A stretch of DNA of 13,106 nt from an uncultured Clostridia bacterium (GTDB lineage: Bacteria; Bacillota; Clostridia; Oscillospirales; Ruminococcaceae), in contig CAMEYZ010000042.1 of the NCBI GenBank assembly GCA_945947715.1, positions 1-13,106 on the forward strand. Direction: 5' to 3'. Positions 1 to 7,131 of this stretch are shown piece by piece. Every line of letters begins with the position of its first letter. The first letter of the stretch is position 1. The position numbers were made by a program, and so were the translations under genes. The notes beneath the pieces are model-generated. The model was not told where the DNA came from. It did not search any database and saw only the letters and a program-made list of their open reading frames with translations.

Positions 1-94
1 TCTCTATCCGCATATTATGGAGGATATCGCAGATCTTGTCCGCCGCCTCCACAGCCTTTTCCTTTTTAAAATTCAGAAAAACAGCTGCTGTCAT
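1..94 (-). CDS. nadK: NAD kinase, N-terminal fragment (runs off window)
   Basis: Only the first 31 codons are present; the rest lies beyond the left edge. The translation starts MTAAVFLNFKKEKAVEA and continues with a DKICDIL helix. This matches the opening beta strand (hydrophobic strand ending in x-N) and first helix of bacterial NAD kinases, which phosphorylate NAD to NADP using ATP or polyphosphate. The GGDGT catalytic motif would lie outside the window, so the call rests on this short N-terminus plus position: nadK commonly follows tlyA in Clostridia, ahead of argR and recN. The ATG is at 94, six bases after the tlyA stop. Its AAAGGA ribosome binding site (about 106-111) lies inside the end of tlyA, suggesting coupled translation. 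Confidence 0.72.
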   Translation of the reverse strand, partial: MTAAVFLNFKKEKAVEAADKICDILHNMRIE

Positions 95-100
95 TTCAAG

Positions 101-907
101 TCAATCCTTTCGGTTTCCGAGCTTATCGAAGGCATTATCGACAAGCTCCGTAAAATTGCAGCATACAGCGGGATATATCCCCCCGCTGTGTATCACATGA
201 GCAATATATTCGATGTTCCCGTCGCCACCGCATATGGGGGAATAGTCAAATTTATCGGCATATAGGCCATGTTCCGCAAAGGCTGAAAATATCTCGTTTA
301 GCACCCGAACATGGACCTTTTTCGAACGGACAATGCCGTTTTTTCCCACGTCCTGCCTGCCACATTCAAACTGGGGCTTGATAAGCACAGCCGCCTCGCC
401 GCTGTCCGATAGTACGTCTGCAATGCCCTGCATGATAAGCTTCAATGAGATAAAGGACACGTCGCAGGCAAGAAAATCAGCCTTTCCTCCGATATCTGCG
501 GCAGTGATGCTTCTGAGATTGAAGCCCTCCATGTTGATGACTCTTTCATCGGACAGAAGCTTTTTGTCCAGCTGACCGTGCCCCACGTCCACAGCATAGA
601 CCACCGCTGCACCGCCCTGAAGCATGCAGTCGGTAAAGCCGCCTGTGGAAGCACCAAAATCCACGCACTTTCGCCCCTCAAAGGATATGTCAAATACTCT
701 TGCCGCCTTTTCCAGCTTAAGTCCGCCACGGCTGACGTATTTAAGCGTTTCGCCGATAATTTTTATCTCTTCATCGCCCGCAACCTCGGAGGACGGTTTT
801 TTAACGGGCTTTCCCCCGATAAGCACGCCGCCGCTCTGTATAAGCTCCTTAGCGCGCTGTCTGCTGGGAACAGCTCCGCTTTTTGCAAGATATTCGTCAG
901 CTCTCAT
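101..907 (-). CDS. tlyA: TlyA family rRNA 2'-O-methyltransferase (hemolysin A family)
   Basis: A 268-residue cytoplasmic protein with an N-terminal S4 RNA-binding domain (about residues 1-60, opening MRADEYLAKSG, then SRQRAKELI) and a C-terminal FtsJ/RrmJ-like Rossmann methyltransferase domain (about 60-245). The SAM-binding loop is DFGASTGGFTD (83-93). Later motifs are ACDVSFISL (148-156) and LIKPQFE (175-181), and K64, D149, K177 and E181 could form the usual K-D-K-E catalytic set. Family members such as mycobacterial TlyA methylate 16S and 23S rRNA 2'-hydroxyls; the substrate here is inferred. Length is typical. I chose ATG at 907 over an upstream start at 955 because a strong AGAAGGAG site (about 914-921) sits seven bases before it and the protein then begins exactly where the S4 family does. 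The start overlaps the dxs stop by 11 bases. Confidence 0.93.
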   Translation of the reverse strand: MRADEYLAKSGAVPSRQRAKELIQSGGVLIGGKPVKKPSSEVAGDEEIKIIGETLKYVSRGGLKLEKAARVFDISFEGRKCVDFGASTGGFTDCMLQGGAAVVYAVDVGHGQLDKKLLSDERVINMEGFNLRSITAADIGGKADFLACDVSFISLKLIMQGIADVLSDSGEAAVLIKPQFECGRQDVGKNGIVRSKKVHVRVLNEIFSAFAEHGLYADKFDYSPICGGDGNIEYIAHVIHSGGIYPAVCCNFTELVDNAFDKLGNRKD

Positions 908-2795
908 GGATAAGCTCCTTCTGGGCAGCTGATATTGCACCACGCATGCCCTCACCGTCCAGACCCAGCCTGTGCAGCGATGAGCTTACAGCTGCCTGTG
1001 GGATAAAGCTCTCAGCGGCGATTATCTTATATTTCCCTGAAAAGCCCGATTCTGCGAGCCTGGAGAGAAGATGCTCTCCTATGCCGCCATTTCTTGCAGA
1101 TTCCTCAAAAAACAGTATATACTTATAATTCCTGCAAATCGAAACAATATCCTCGGAAAGCGGATTGATTTTTACAATTCTGAGCCTGCCGCAGGATATA
1201 TCCTCCGAGAAGAGTTCCCTGGATATCCTTCCATAGGAAACAGCCAGGATATCCGAGCCGCCGTTGGGGTCATATACATAGTCGGAGTATCCCGCTTCCG
1301 CACAGCCCTCGTCTCCCTTTCCCTTTGGATATCTTACTGCTGCAATGCCCTCGGTCTCATAAAGCGCCTTTTTAAGACAGGCCTTAAGCTCAGAATAATC
1401 CGACGGAGAAAATACCGTCACACCAGGCACAGCTGTCAGCATGGGAACATCGAACACTCCCTGATGAGTTTCTCCGTCCTCGCCCACAGCTCCAGCCCGG
1501 TCAACGCATAAAACTATGTGATTGTTCGGGATAGCGTTGTCGTGTATCACCTGATCGAATGCTCTCTGCAGGAAGCTCGAATATACGGAAAATACAGGTA
1601 TCTTCCCCATAGAAGCAAGACCTCCGCAGAAGGTGACTGCATGCTGCTCAGCTATGCCCACATCAAAAAATCTGTCAGGAAATTCCGAAGCGAAATACTG
1701 AAGGCCTGTTCCGTATTTCATGGCAGCAGTTACTGCGCATATCCTGTCGTCCTTTTGGGCAAGCGCTGCCAGTTCTCTTCCGAATACCGCCGAGAAGCAG
1801 TCCTCTGAGATGACCTCGGGATTTCCGTATTTCAGCTCATAAGCGCTTATACCGTGAAAAGCTCCGGGATTTTTTTCCGCAGGCTTGAAGCCCTTTCCCT
1901 TGATAGTCTTTACATGAATCAGCACAGGCTTTCCCACTGCCTTAGCCGCCTTGAAAACCTCGTCCATTGCAGCGATATCGTGACCGTCCACAGGCCCCAG
2001 GTATACAAATCCCATATTTTCAAACATGGTATTGTGATAGAGTATCCAGCGCAGAGTGGACTTGGAGTATTCCATTATCTCCTTCACGGGCTTGCCCACC
2101 ACAGGTATATTATCCAGAAGCTTTTCGGTGCGATGCTTTGTTGTGATATACTTTTCGTTTGCACGGATAGAGGAAAGATATTTTGCAATAGCTCCTACAT
2201 TTTTTGAAATGGACATCTCATTGTCGTTTAATACTACGATAAGATTATTAAGTCCCTTTCCGGCATTATTAAGCCCCTCATAAGCCTCTCCGCCGGTAAA
2301 TGCGCCATCGCCGATAACTGCGATAACATGGTGTTCGTTATCGCCCGAAAGCTGCATTGCCCTTCCGATACCGCAGGCAGCGGAAATGGAAATGCTGCTG
2401 TGACCGCTGATAAAGGCATCATGCTCAGATTCTGAGGGACGAGCAAAGCCTGAAAGTCCGTTTTCCGTTCTGATAGTAGAGAACCTGTCGTATCTGCCGG
2501 TCAGAAGCTTGTGAGTATACGCCTGATGTCCCACGTCCCAGACAAACTTGTCCTTGGGGGAATCGAACACTCTGTGAAGAGAGACCGTCAGCTCCACCGT
2601 TCCCAGATTGGAGGAAAGATGTCCTCCATTCTCACCCACTGTTTTGATAAGAGTTTTTCTTATCTTTCTGCAAAGCTGCCTGCACTGAGGAATTGACAGC
2701 CTTTTTATATCCTCGGGAAGCCTCAGCCGTACAGCAGGAACATTCACATTCTCCTGTGAAGGCTCCCCGTCGTATTTATCGAGATCGTTATTCAT
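897..2795 (-). CDS. dxs: 1-deoxy-D-xylulose-5-phosphate synthase
   Basis: A 632-residue thiamine-diphosphate enzyme that condenses pyruvate with glyceraldehyde 3-phosphate to DXP. This is the first step of the MEP isoprenoid pathway and also feeds thiamine and, in some bacteria, pyridoxal synthesis. Visible motifs in order: GGHLSSNLG (57-65) and DVGHQAYTHK (87-96) with active-site histidines; the TPP/Mg motif GDGAFTGGEAYEGLNNAG (162-179) closing with LNDNEMSIS (189-197); YLGPVDGHD (265-273); and the second half with GIAEQHA (380-386), whose Glu383 should activate the TPP ring. DRAGAVGEDGETHQG (432-446) is also typical. Length is normal. The ATG at 2795 follows a strong GGAGGA site, and the gene starts 15 bases after the PAP2 stop. 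A short unconserved leader of about 20 residues precedes the conserved part. Its 3' end overlaps tlyA. Confidence 0.97.
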   Translation of the reverse strand: MNNDLDKYDGEPSQENVNVPAVRLRLPEDIKRLSIPQCRQLCRKIRKTLIKTVGENGGHLSSNLGTVELTVSLHRVFDSPKDKFVWDVGHQAYTHKLLTGRYDRFSTIRTENGLSGFARPSESEHDAFISGHSSISISAACGIGRAMQLSGDNEHHVIAVIGDGAFTGGEAYEGLNNAGKGLNNLIVVLNDNEMSISKNVGAIAKYLSSIRANEKYITTKHRTEKLLDNIPVVGKPVKEIMEYSKSTLRWILYHNTMFENMGFVYLGPVDGHDIAAMDEVFKAAKAVGKPVLIHVKTIKGKGFKPAEKNPGAFHGISAYELKYGNPEVISEDCFSAVFGRELAALAQKDDRICAVTAAMKYGTGLQYFASEFPDRFFDVGIAEQHAVTFCGGLASMGKIPVFSVYSSFLQRAFDQVIHDNAIPNNHIVLCVDRAGAVGEDGETHQGVFDVPMLTAVPGVTVFSPSDYSELKACLKKALYETEGIAAVRYPKGKGDEGCAEAGYSDYVYDPNGGSDILAVSYGRISRELFSEDISCGRLRIVKINPLSEDIVSICRNYKYILFFEESARNGGIGEHLLSRLAESGFSGKYKIIAAESFIPQAAVSSSLHRLGLDGEGMRGAISAAQKELIHES

Positions 2796-2810
2796 AGCTC
2801 TTCCTCCGGC

Positions 2811-3281
2811 TTAAAGACTCATAGGGAAAACAAGAGCTATGATAACTCCCAGCGCACCGCCGCAGAGACACTGCAAAGGAGTATGTCCCAGAATTTCCTT
2901 AAGCTCCTTTTCCTTTTTGCGGCTTTTTTCATCGGGAGAGTCGCTACTTGCCTCAATAGCGCTGTAGTTCATCATTTTCTTGATAATATTTATCTCATGA
3001 GCATGATGTCCCGCTTCGCGGCGCACACCCATAGCATCGTACAGGACAACCAGCGCAAACATGACGATCATCGCAAATTCAAAATCGTATACGCCGTACT
3101 GTCTGCCCACAGCCACCACCGCAGAGCAGACCATTGCAGAATGACCGCTGGGCATTCCGCCAGGGCCGAAAAGTCTTTCAAAATTAAATTTTTTCGTCTG
3201 AACAAAAACTATTATTGTCTTGATTATCTGTGCAAGAAACCACGCCAATACGGAGGATGTCAGAATATAATTATATTTCAT
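2811..3281 (-). CDS. Divergent PAP2 family membrane protein (YuiD/DUF212 type)
   Basis: A 156-residue protein with hydrophobic segments at roughly residues 7-28, 47-62, 69-86 and 135-153, so it is probably an integral membrane protein. It carries the divergent PAP2 signature: PGGMPSGHSA (40-49), YDAMGVRREAGHHA (81-94) and a late LGHTPLQ (about 130-136). These correspond to the phosphatidic-acid phosphatase/haloperoxidase motifs SGHS and RxxxGxH. Members of this family are mostly uncharacterised. A lipid- or prenyl-phosphate phosphatase role is plausible because the gene lies between a prenyl diphosphate synthase and dxs, but this is inference. A charged linker (SDSPDEKSRKKEKE) lies between motifs two and three. 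ATG at 3281 is preceded by AAAAGGGAA, with 23 bases after the ispA stop. Confidence 0.88.
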   Translation of the reverse strand: MKYNYILTSSVLAWFLAQIIKTIIVFVQTKKFNFERLFGPGGMPSGHSAMVCSAVVAVGRQYGVYDFEFAMIVMFALVVLYDAMGVRREAGHHAHEINIIKKMMNYSAIEASSDSPDEKSRKKEKELKEILGHTPLQCLCGGALGVIIALVFPMSL

Positions 3282-3304
3282 TTCCCTTTTCAGATCCTTT
3301 CACG

Positions 3305-4201
3305 TTATTTTTTTCTGCGGAGAAGATATCCTGTAAGCTCCATGAGAAACTCCCTGTCAGGAAACTCTCCCAGAGCCCTTTCAGCCCTTTCGGTAAGCTC
3401 CGCCGCAGCCGCACGAGCCTTTTCAAGTCCCATTTCAGCGGCATAGGTGGATTTCCCAAGCTCCTTGTCGCTGCCCACAGGCTTTCCAAGCTCCTCGGTG
3501 GTAGACGTTATATCGAGGATATCGTCGGTTATCTGGAAGGCAAGTCCCAGCTGTCTGCCGAACTCACCAGCAGCTTCAAGAAGCTCATACCGACCGGAGC
3601 AGATAACGCCCATTCTGCACGCACAGCTGATAAGTGCCGAGGTCTTCATGGAATACATATCTAAAAGCTTGTCCTCGGAGAACACTGCTCCGTTCACATT
3701 TCCCATATCTATGACCTGACCGCCAATCATTCCGTCGGTACCCACAGCCCGCGAAAGCTCGGAGATAAGCTTCACCTTTTTTTCATCGGAAAGCTTATCG
3801 TCATCGGCGATGACCCCGAACGCAAGATTCTCCAGCGCGTCTCCCGCCAGCAGAGCCATTGCCTCGCCGTAGGCCTTGTGGCAGGAGGGCTTTCCCCGGC
3901 GGATATCGTCGTTGTCCATACAGGGCAGATCATCGTGGATAAGCGAGAAGGTATGTATCATCTCAATGGCGCAAGCAGCAGCCAGAGAAGCCTGCATATC
4001 TCCCCCGCATATCCGCGCAAACTCCAGCACCAGCGCAGGACGGAGCCGCTTTCCCCCCGACATCAGCGAGTACCACATAGCCTCGGTAATCTCATGCTGA
4101 TAGTCGGACTCCTTTCCGCCGAAGCGCTCCTTATATTCAAGGAGGCGCTTGTTGGTCATTTCGGAGTATTCGGTGAGCCTTGCAGTATTTTTATCATTCA
4201 T
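3305..4201 (-). CDS. ispA: Polyprenyl (probably farnesyl) diphosphate synthase
   Basis: A 298-residue trans-prenyltransferase that joins isopentenyl diphosphate to DMAPP/GPP, probably stopping at C15. Key motifs: GGKRLRP (49-55); the first aspartate-rich motif DDLPCMD (90-96); RRGKPSCHKAYGEAMALLAGDAL (101-123); and the second aspartate-rich motif DDILD (226-230) preceded by FQIT. Phe85, five residues before the first aspartate motif, is an aromatic block of the kind that limits products to about farnesyl length. That reading of chain length is an inference. Length is normal. I chose ATG at 4201 rather than an in-frame GTG at 4213, because AGGTG lies about nine bases before it. It overlaps the xseB stop by eight bases, so the two are probably translationally coupled. 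Confidence 0.94.
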   Translation of the reverse strand: MNDKNTARLTEYSEMTNKRLLEYKERFGGKESDYQHEITEAMWYSLMSGGKRLRPALVLEFARICGGDMQASLAAACAIEMIHTFSLIHDDLPCMDNDDIRRGKPSCHKAYGEAMALLAGDALENLAFGVIADDDKLSDEKKVKLISELSRAVGTDGMIGGQVIDMGNVNGAVFSEDKLLDMYSMKTSALISCACRMGVICSGRYELLEAAGEFGRQLGLAFQITDDILDITSTTEELGKPVGSDKELGKSTYAAEMGLEKARAAAAELTERAERALGEFPDREFLMELTGYLLRRKK

Positions 4202-4379
4202 TATCCGTTTCACCTGCGTCCTTCACGGTCATTTTCGCATTTTCCAGAGCCTTTCTGCAGGACTCCAGCTCATTCATGCCCTGCTTGAAGGCCTCCACGG
4301 CCTTGTCCAGAGGAAGCTCGCCGCTACCCAGCTGACCGATGATATCCTCCACTTTTTTTACAGATTCTTCATATGACAT
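4194..4379 (-). CDS. xseB: Exodeoxyribonuclease VII small subunit
   Basis: A 61-residue, highly charged helical protein with the family core MSYEESVKKVEDIIGQL, then GELPLDKAVEAFKQGM and ELESCRKALENAK. Several XseB subunits bind each XseA to form exonuclease VII, which degrades single-stranded DNA to oligonucleotides. The reading frame is open upstream to 4442, but the MSYEES start at 4379 matches the family and has AAAGGGG about nine bases ahead, so the extra 21 codons are rejected. It starts 17 bases after the xseA stop and its end overlaps ispA. The size is normal for XseB, one of the smallest housekeeping proteins. Confidence 0.95.
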   Translation of the reverse strand: MSYEESVKKVEDIIGQLGSGELPLDKAVEAFKQGMNELESCRKALENAKMTVKDAGETDNE

Positions 4380-4396
4380 ATCATAATTCCCCTTTG

Positions 4397-5581
4397 TTAT
4401 TCGATAATAGCATTTCTTTCCCCGTCGGAAAAGCGTATGCATACCTTGTCCCCCGCCTTCACTAATTCTGCGGAGGAAATCAATCTGTCGTCCTTAAAAA
4501 CCGCGGAGTATCCCCGCGCCATTATCCTAAGCGGACTTAACGCGTCCAGCTGTGCTGCAAGATGAGCTATCCTTTCAGTCTCTGCTCCAAACCGCACATT
4601 CATAGCCGCCGCCAGTCTTTTTTCGCAGTCGGATATTTTTTCCTCAAGGACCCTGATGCGGTTTTCGGGAGAAAGCAGCTCCAGCCTCTTCTGAGCACCG
4701 TCCAGCTGCATCTCCAGATCGTCGGTATATCTTTCAAATGATGCTCGCAGCTCCTTTGCGAGAGCGTCTATATCCTCCAGCAGCTCCGACATAAGAGGTA
4801 CTGCAAGCTCTGCCGCCGCAGAGGGAGTAGGTGCCCGCAGGTCAGCCGCAAAATCGGCGATAGTGGTATCGGTCTCGTGACCCACTGCAGAGATTATCGG
4901 CGTATTGCAGTCATAAATGGTGCGCGCCACGTCCTCGGAGTTGAAGGCATTAAGGTCCTCGAAGGAGCCTCCGCCCCTTCCGCAGATAATGACGTCGCAG
5001 CCGCTGATATCGGCAAAATCCAGCGCATCGCAGATAGATTCGGGAGCGTCCTTTCCCTGTACCATACATGGAAAGAGCACCACCTCAGCCACAGGATACC
5101 GCCGCCCGATAATATTGAGCATATCACGCAAAGCCGCCGCCTCCCGTGATGTGACAATGCCTATCCTTGCAGGATATTTCGGGATAGGCTTTTTATGCTC
5201 TTCGGCGAATATCCCCTCAGCAGCCAGCTTATTTTTCAGCTGCTCTGCTTCAAGATAGAGCGCGCCCGTCCCGTCAGGAAGCATGTCCGAAACGTACAGC
5301 TGATACACGCCATCCCGTTCAAAGACCTCCACGTTTGCAGTAACATAGACGCTCATACCGTCCTCGGGCATAAAGGGCAGCGCAGACGCGTATCTGCTGA
5401 ACATCACAGCCTTTACTGCGCAGCCTCCCTCTTTAAGTGTAAAGTAAAAGTGCCCGGTTTTTCTGTAGTTGACAAAATTGGATATCTCGCCCTTGACGAT
5501 GATATTACGGAAATTCTTATCTCCGCGGAAAATAGACGCGGTATATGCATTCAGCTGTGAAACTGTTACGGTTATTGACAT
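4397..5581 (-). CDS. xseA: Exodeoxyribonuclease VII large subunit
   Basis: A 394-residue catalytic subunit of exonuclease VII. The N-terminal OB-fold (about 1-100) opens MSITVTVSQLNAY and includes VKGEISNF and GHFYFTLK. The nuclease domain follows: PARIGIVTS (137-145), GRGGGSFEDLNAFN (201-214), AVGHETDTTIADFAADLRAPTPSAAAE (232-258), then a coiled-coil stretch of about 100 residues that should bind XseB, and a C-terminal ARGYSAV segment. The motifs and order are diagnostic and the length is at the short end of normal. The ATG at 5581 has ACGGAG about eight bases ahead and lies inside the last codons of the upstream TsaD-like gene (10-base overlap), indicating coupling. In Bacillus the gene before xseA is folD, which is absent here. 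Confidence 0.97.
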   Translation of the reverse strand: MSITVTVSQLNAYTASIFRGDKNFRNIIVKGEISNFVNYRKTGHFYFTLKEGGCAVKAVMFSRYASALPFMPEDGMSVYVTANVEVFERDGVYQLYVSDMLPDGTGALYLEAEQLKNKLAAEGIFAEEHKKPIPKYPARIGIVTSREAAALRDMLNIIGRRYPVAEVVLFPCMVQGKDAPESICDALDFADISGCDVIICGRGGGSFEDLNAFNSEDVARTIYDCNTPIISAVGHETDTTIADFAADLRAPTPSAAAELAVPLMSELLEDIDALAKELRASFERYTDDLEMQLDGAQKRLELLSPENRIRVLEEKISDCEKRLAAAMNVRFGAETERIAHLAAQLDALSPLRIMARGYSAVFKDDRLISSAELVKAGDKVCIRFSDGERNAIIE

Positions 5582-6534
5582 TTTATTACTCCGTTTGAAA
5601 AAGCCGCAAATATCGCAGTACCCGCCGCGTTGTCGCAGGAAAACTCGGGAGCGGCAAAGTATATGTTTTCATATCTGTCGGCGATAAATTTGCGAATATA
5701 TTTGTTAGACATGACTCCTCCCGCATAAAGTACGGGGAGCCTTCCCTTTTCGGAAAATGCGTACTCGGTCATCTTCGCAGCAGAAGCAGCCACCGCATAC
5801 TGACACGCAAGAGCGATATCCTCATGAGGAACGCCCTCGGAGAGCATTTTCCCGAATTTATTTTCAAAGCCCGAAAGACAGCAGCTACCGTCCTTCATAA
5901 CGGGTCTTACATTCATTTTTGAGGGGTTTGCGGTGCTTTTCTCCGCCAGCCTTTCAAGCTCCGGTCCGCATGGGAATTTAAGTCCCAGCATAACGCCCGT
6001 CCTGTCGATAAGCTGACCGCCCTTCAGGTCCAGTGATGAACCTATTTCCGACACAGAGAAGATATCCTTCTCGTGGGGAGAGCAGTACAGACAATCGGTG
6101 GTCCCGCCGCTTATGTGAAAGGCGATGAAATCATGGGACAGCATGGAAAGCCTGTCCGCAGAATAAAGTGCTGCTAAAATATGACCGCACTGATGACTTG
6201 TCTTGTAAACGGGGACGCCGAGAAATCTGCCGATATTATCGGCGAGCCCCTCTCCGCAGAGAAAGCAGGGCATGTATGAACCGTCGATATTCCTGGGACG
6301 GTATGAGACGCCCACTGCAGAAATATTCTTTATATCCGTCCTGTCGGCAAGGGCAGCTATCACCTTCGGAAGCTGCACCGTGTGATGAAACACCGCGTCG
6401 CTCTGACGAAGCCCGCAGCCGCCCTCCTTCACAGGAAGCATCAGCTTTTCCTGGACCACCGAGCCGTCGTCGCTGTCATAAATTGCGGCAGATGTGGTGT
6501 AGTTGCTGGTATCTATCCCCAAAAAGCGAGCCAT
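5572..6534 (-). CDS. TsaD/Kae1-like protein (peptidase M22 family paralog)
   Basis: A 320-residue ASKHA-fold protein related to TsaD (Kae1/Gcp), the subunit that transfers threonylcarbamoyl to A37 of ANN-decoding tRNAs. Recognisable parts: the first phosphate loop LGIDTSNYTTS (5-15); the metal site HQCGH (His114, His118) with Asp301 in SCDNAAGTA; the second phosphate loop HISGGTTD (140-147); and AGGVMSNKY (271-279). All expected metal ligands are present. However, the first loop lacks the CDET of true TsaD, the usual GG-H-T is GG-T-T, and no tsaB or tsaE is nearby. This matches a Clostridia-specific paralog usually annotated as peptidase M22; its biochemical role is not known to me. ATG shares one base with the nusB stop (TAATG), so translation is coupled to nusB. 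Confidence 0.85.
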   Translation of the reverse strand: MARFLGIDTSNYTTSAAIYDSDDGSVVQEKLMLPVKEGGCGLRQSDAVFHHTVQLPKVIAALADRTDIKNISAVGVSYRPRNIDGSYMPCFLCGEGLADNIGRFLGVPVYKTSHQCGHILAALYSADRLSMLSHDFIAFHISGGTTDCLYCSPHEKDIFSVSEIGSSLDLKGGQLIDRTGVMLGLKFPCGPELERLAEKSTANPSKMNVRPVMKDGSCCLSGFENKFGKMLSEGVPHEDIALACQYAVAASAAKMTEYAFSEKGRLPVLYAGGVMSNKYIRKFIADRYENIYFAAPEFSCDNAAGTAIFAAFSNGVIKCQ

Positions 6535-6974
6535 TATGCTTTTGCCTCGACCGACTCAGCAAATCTTCCGAGAACGCCGTTGACAAACTTCACATCGGAA
6601 TCGAAGCCGTATTTTTTCGCAAGATTTACCGCCTCGCTGACAGCCACATTGGTAGGCACCTTGTCGTTGTGCTTTATCTCATAGATTGCAAGCCTCAGCA
6701 CGGCAAGGCTGACCTTGGAAATTCTGCCTATCTGGCGCTTTTCGCTGTATGAGGAAATGATCTCGTCCAGCTCATCAAGATTATCGTAAACTCCCTTAAA
6801 GACTGCTGCGGAGACCTTGTCAAAATCCTTTTCATCGACGGATTCCTCGCCGAAATCGAATATTTCAGCTTCCTTAGCTGTGCTGATTATCTCATCGCAG
6901 GATTCCTCCGTGCGGAATATCTTTTCAAATACGAGGATAAACGCCGCCTCACGAATTAAACTTCCCTTTTTCAT
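6534..6974 (-). CDS. nusB: Transcription antitermination factor NusB
   Basis: A 146-residue all-helical RNA-binding protein that, with NusE (S10), binds boxA of rRNA leaders and prevents premature termination. The N-terminus MKKGSLIREAAFILVFE corresponds to the usual xxRExAxxxLY helix. The C-terminal half carries the diagnostic RISKVSLAVLRLAIYEI, VPTNVAVSEAVNLAKKYG and VKFVNGVLGRFA. Length is typical. The frame is open further upstream to 7013, but ATG at 6974 is preferred because GAAAGGAAA lies about nine bases before it and the family starts there; the longer form would begin inside the T run of the upstream hairpin. NusB opens the tightly packed operon running to nadK. Confidence 0.96.
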   Translation of the reverse strand: MKKGSLIREAAFILVFEKIFRTEESCDEIISTAKEAEIFDFGEESVDEKDFDKVSAAVFKGVYDNLDELDEIISSYSEKRQIGRISKVSLAVLRLAIYEIKHNDKVPTNVAVSEAVNLAKKYGFDSDVKFVNGVLGRFAESVEAKA

Positions 6975-6990
6975 TTTCAATTTTCCTTTC

Positions 6991-7050
6991 AAAAAAATCA
7001 CGCAGAAAAGCAAGCCTGCGGGTAATAGCCCTCAGAGCCTGCTTTTGCGT
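6991..7050 (-). terminator. Terminator-like hairpin between the YqhY-type gene and nusB (possible attenuator)
   Basis: On the minus strand an interrupted stem forms from ACGCA and AAAGCA (7050-7040) pairing with TGCTTT and TGCGT (7012-7000), with small bulges. An inner GGG/CCC hairpin lies around TAATAG in + coordinates 7020-7031. The 3' side runs through GA into seven T's (6997-6991). This has the shape of an intrinsic terminator. nusB begins only 17 bases later, with its Shine-Dalgarno almost touching the T run. Either it blocks read-through from the upstream gene and spoIIIA, or it is a partial attenuator for the nusB operon. The imperfect stem makes efficiency uncertain. Confidence 0.6.
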
Positions 7051-7059
7051 ATACTATCA
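7051..7059 (-). promoter_or_regulatory. Weak candidate extended -10 for the nusB operon
   Basis: The minus strand reads TGATAGTAT, a TGn extension followed by TAGTAT, which matches four of six bases of TATAAT. No convincing -35 lies 17 bases upstream. If it works, transcription would start near the base of the hairpin that precedes nusB, so the hairpin would become the nusB leader. It is listed because some promoter is needed if that hairpin terminates efficiently. Confidence 0.2.
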
Positions 7060-7109
7060 TTCATTGCAAAATATGCAGCTGTAAGGAGTGACAGTATCCC
7101 GACTGCGGC

Positions 7110-7127
7110 TCATAGCAGGTCATAGCA
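7110..7127. repeat. Tandem 8-mer direct repeat downstream of the YqhY-type gene
   Basis: TCATAGCA occurs at 7110-7117 and again at 7120-7127 (TGCTATGA on the coding strand), so the period is 10 bases. It lies just after the stop of the Asp23-family gene, in the transcribed spacer before the nusB hairpin. A 10-base period puts both copies on the same DNA face, as in a small operator, but two short copies may be chance. Confidence 0.4.
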
Positions 7128-7131
7128 TTTC

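Noticed and set aside
908..955. Longer N-terminus for TlyA starting at 955
   Set aside because: The extra 16 residues lie inside dxs, do not match the S4 family start, and a strong ribosome binding site precedes 907.
2883..3446. A 187-codon plus-strand open frame opposite the PAP2 gene and the end of ispA
   Set aside because: It crosses two well-supported genes, has low-complexity Ser/His/Arg-rich translation and no family resemblance.
4380..4442. Longer N-terminus for XseB starting at 4442
   Set aside because: It would overlap the end of xseA, and MSYEES at 4379 with AAAGGGG upstream matches the family.
6168..6752. A 194-codon plus-strand open frame opposite the TsaD-like gene and nusB
   Set aside because: Arg/Pro/Ser-rich translation without a recognisable domain, lying antisense to two genes with clear family motifs. 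It is a shadow of the coding strand.
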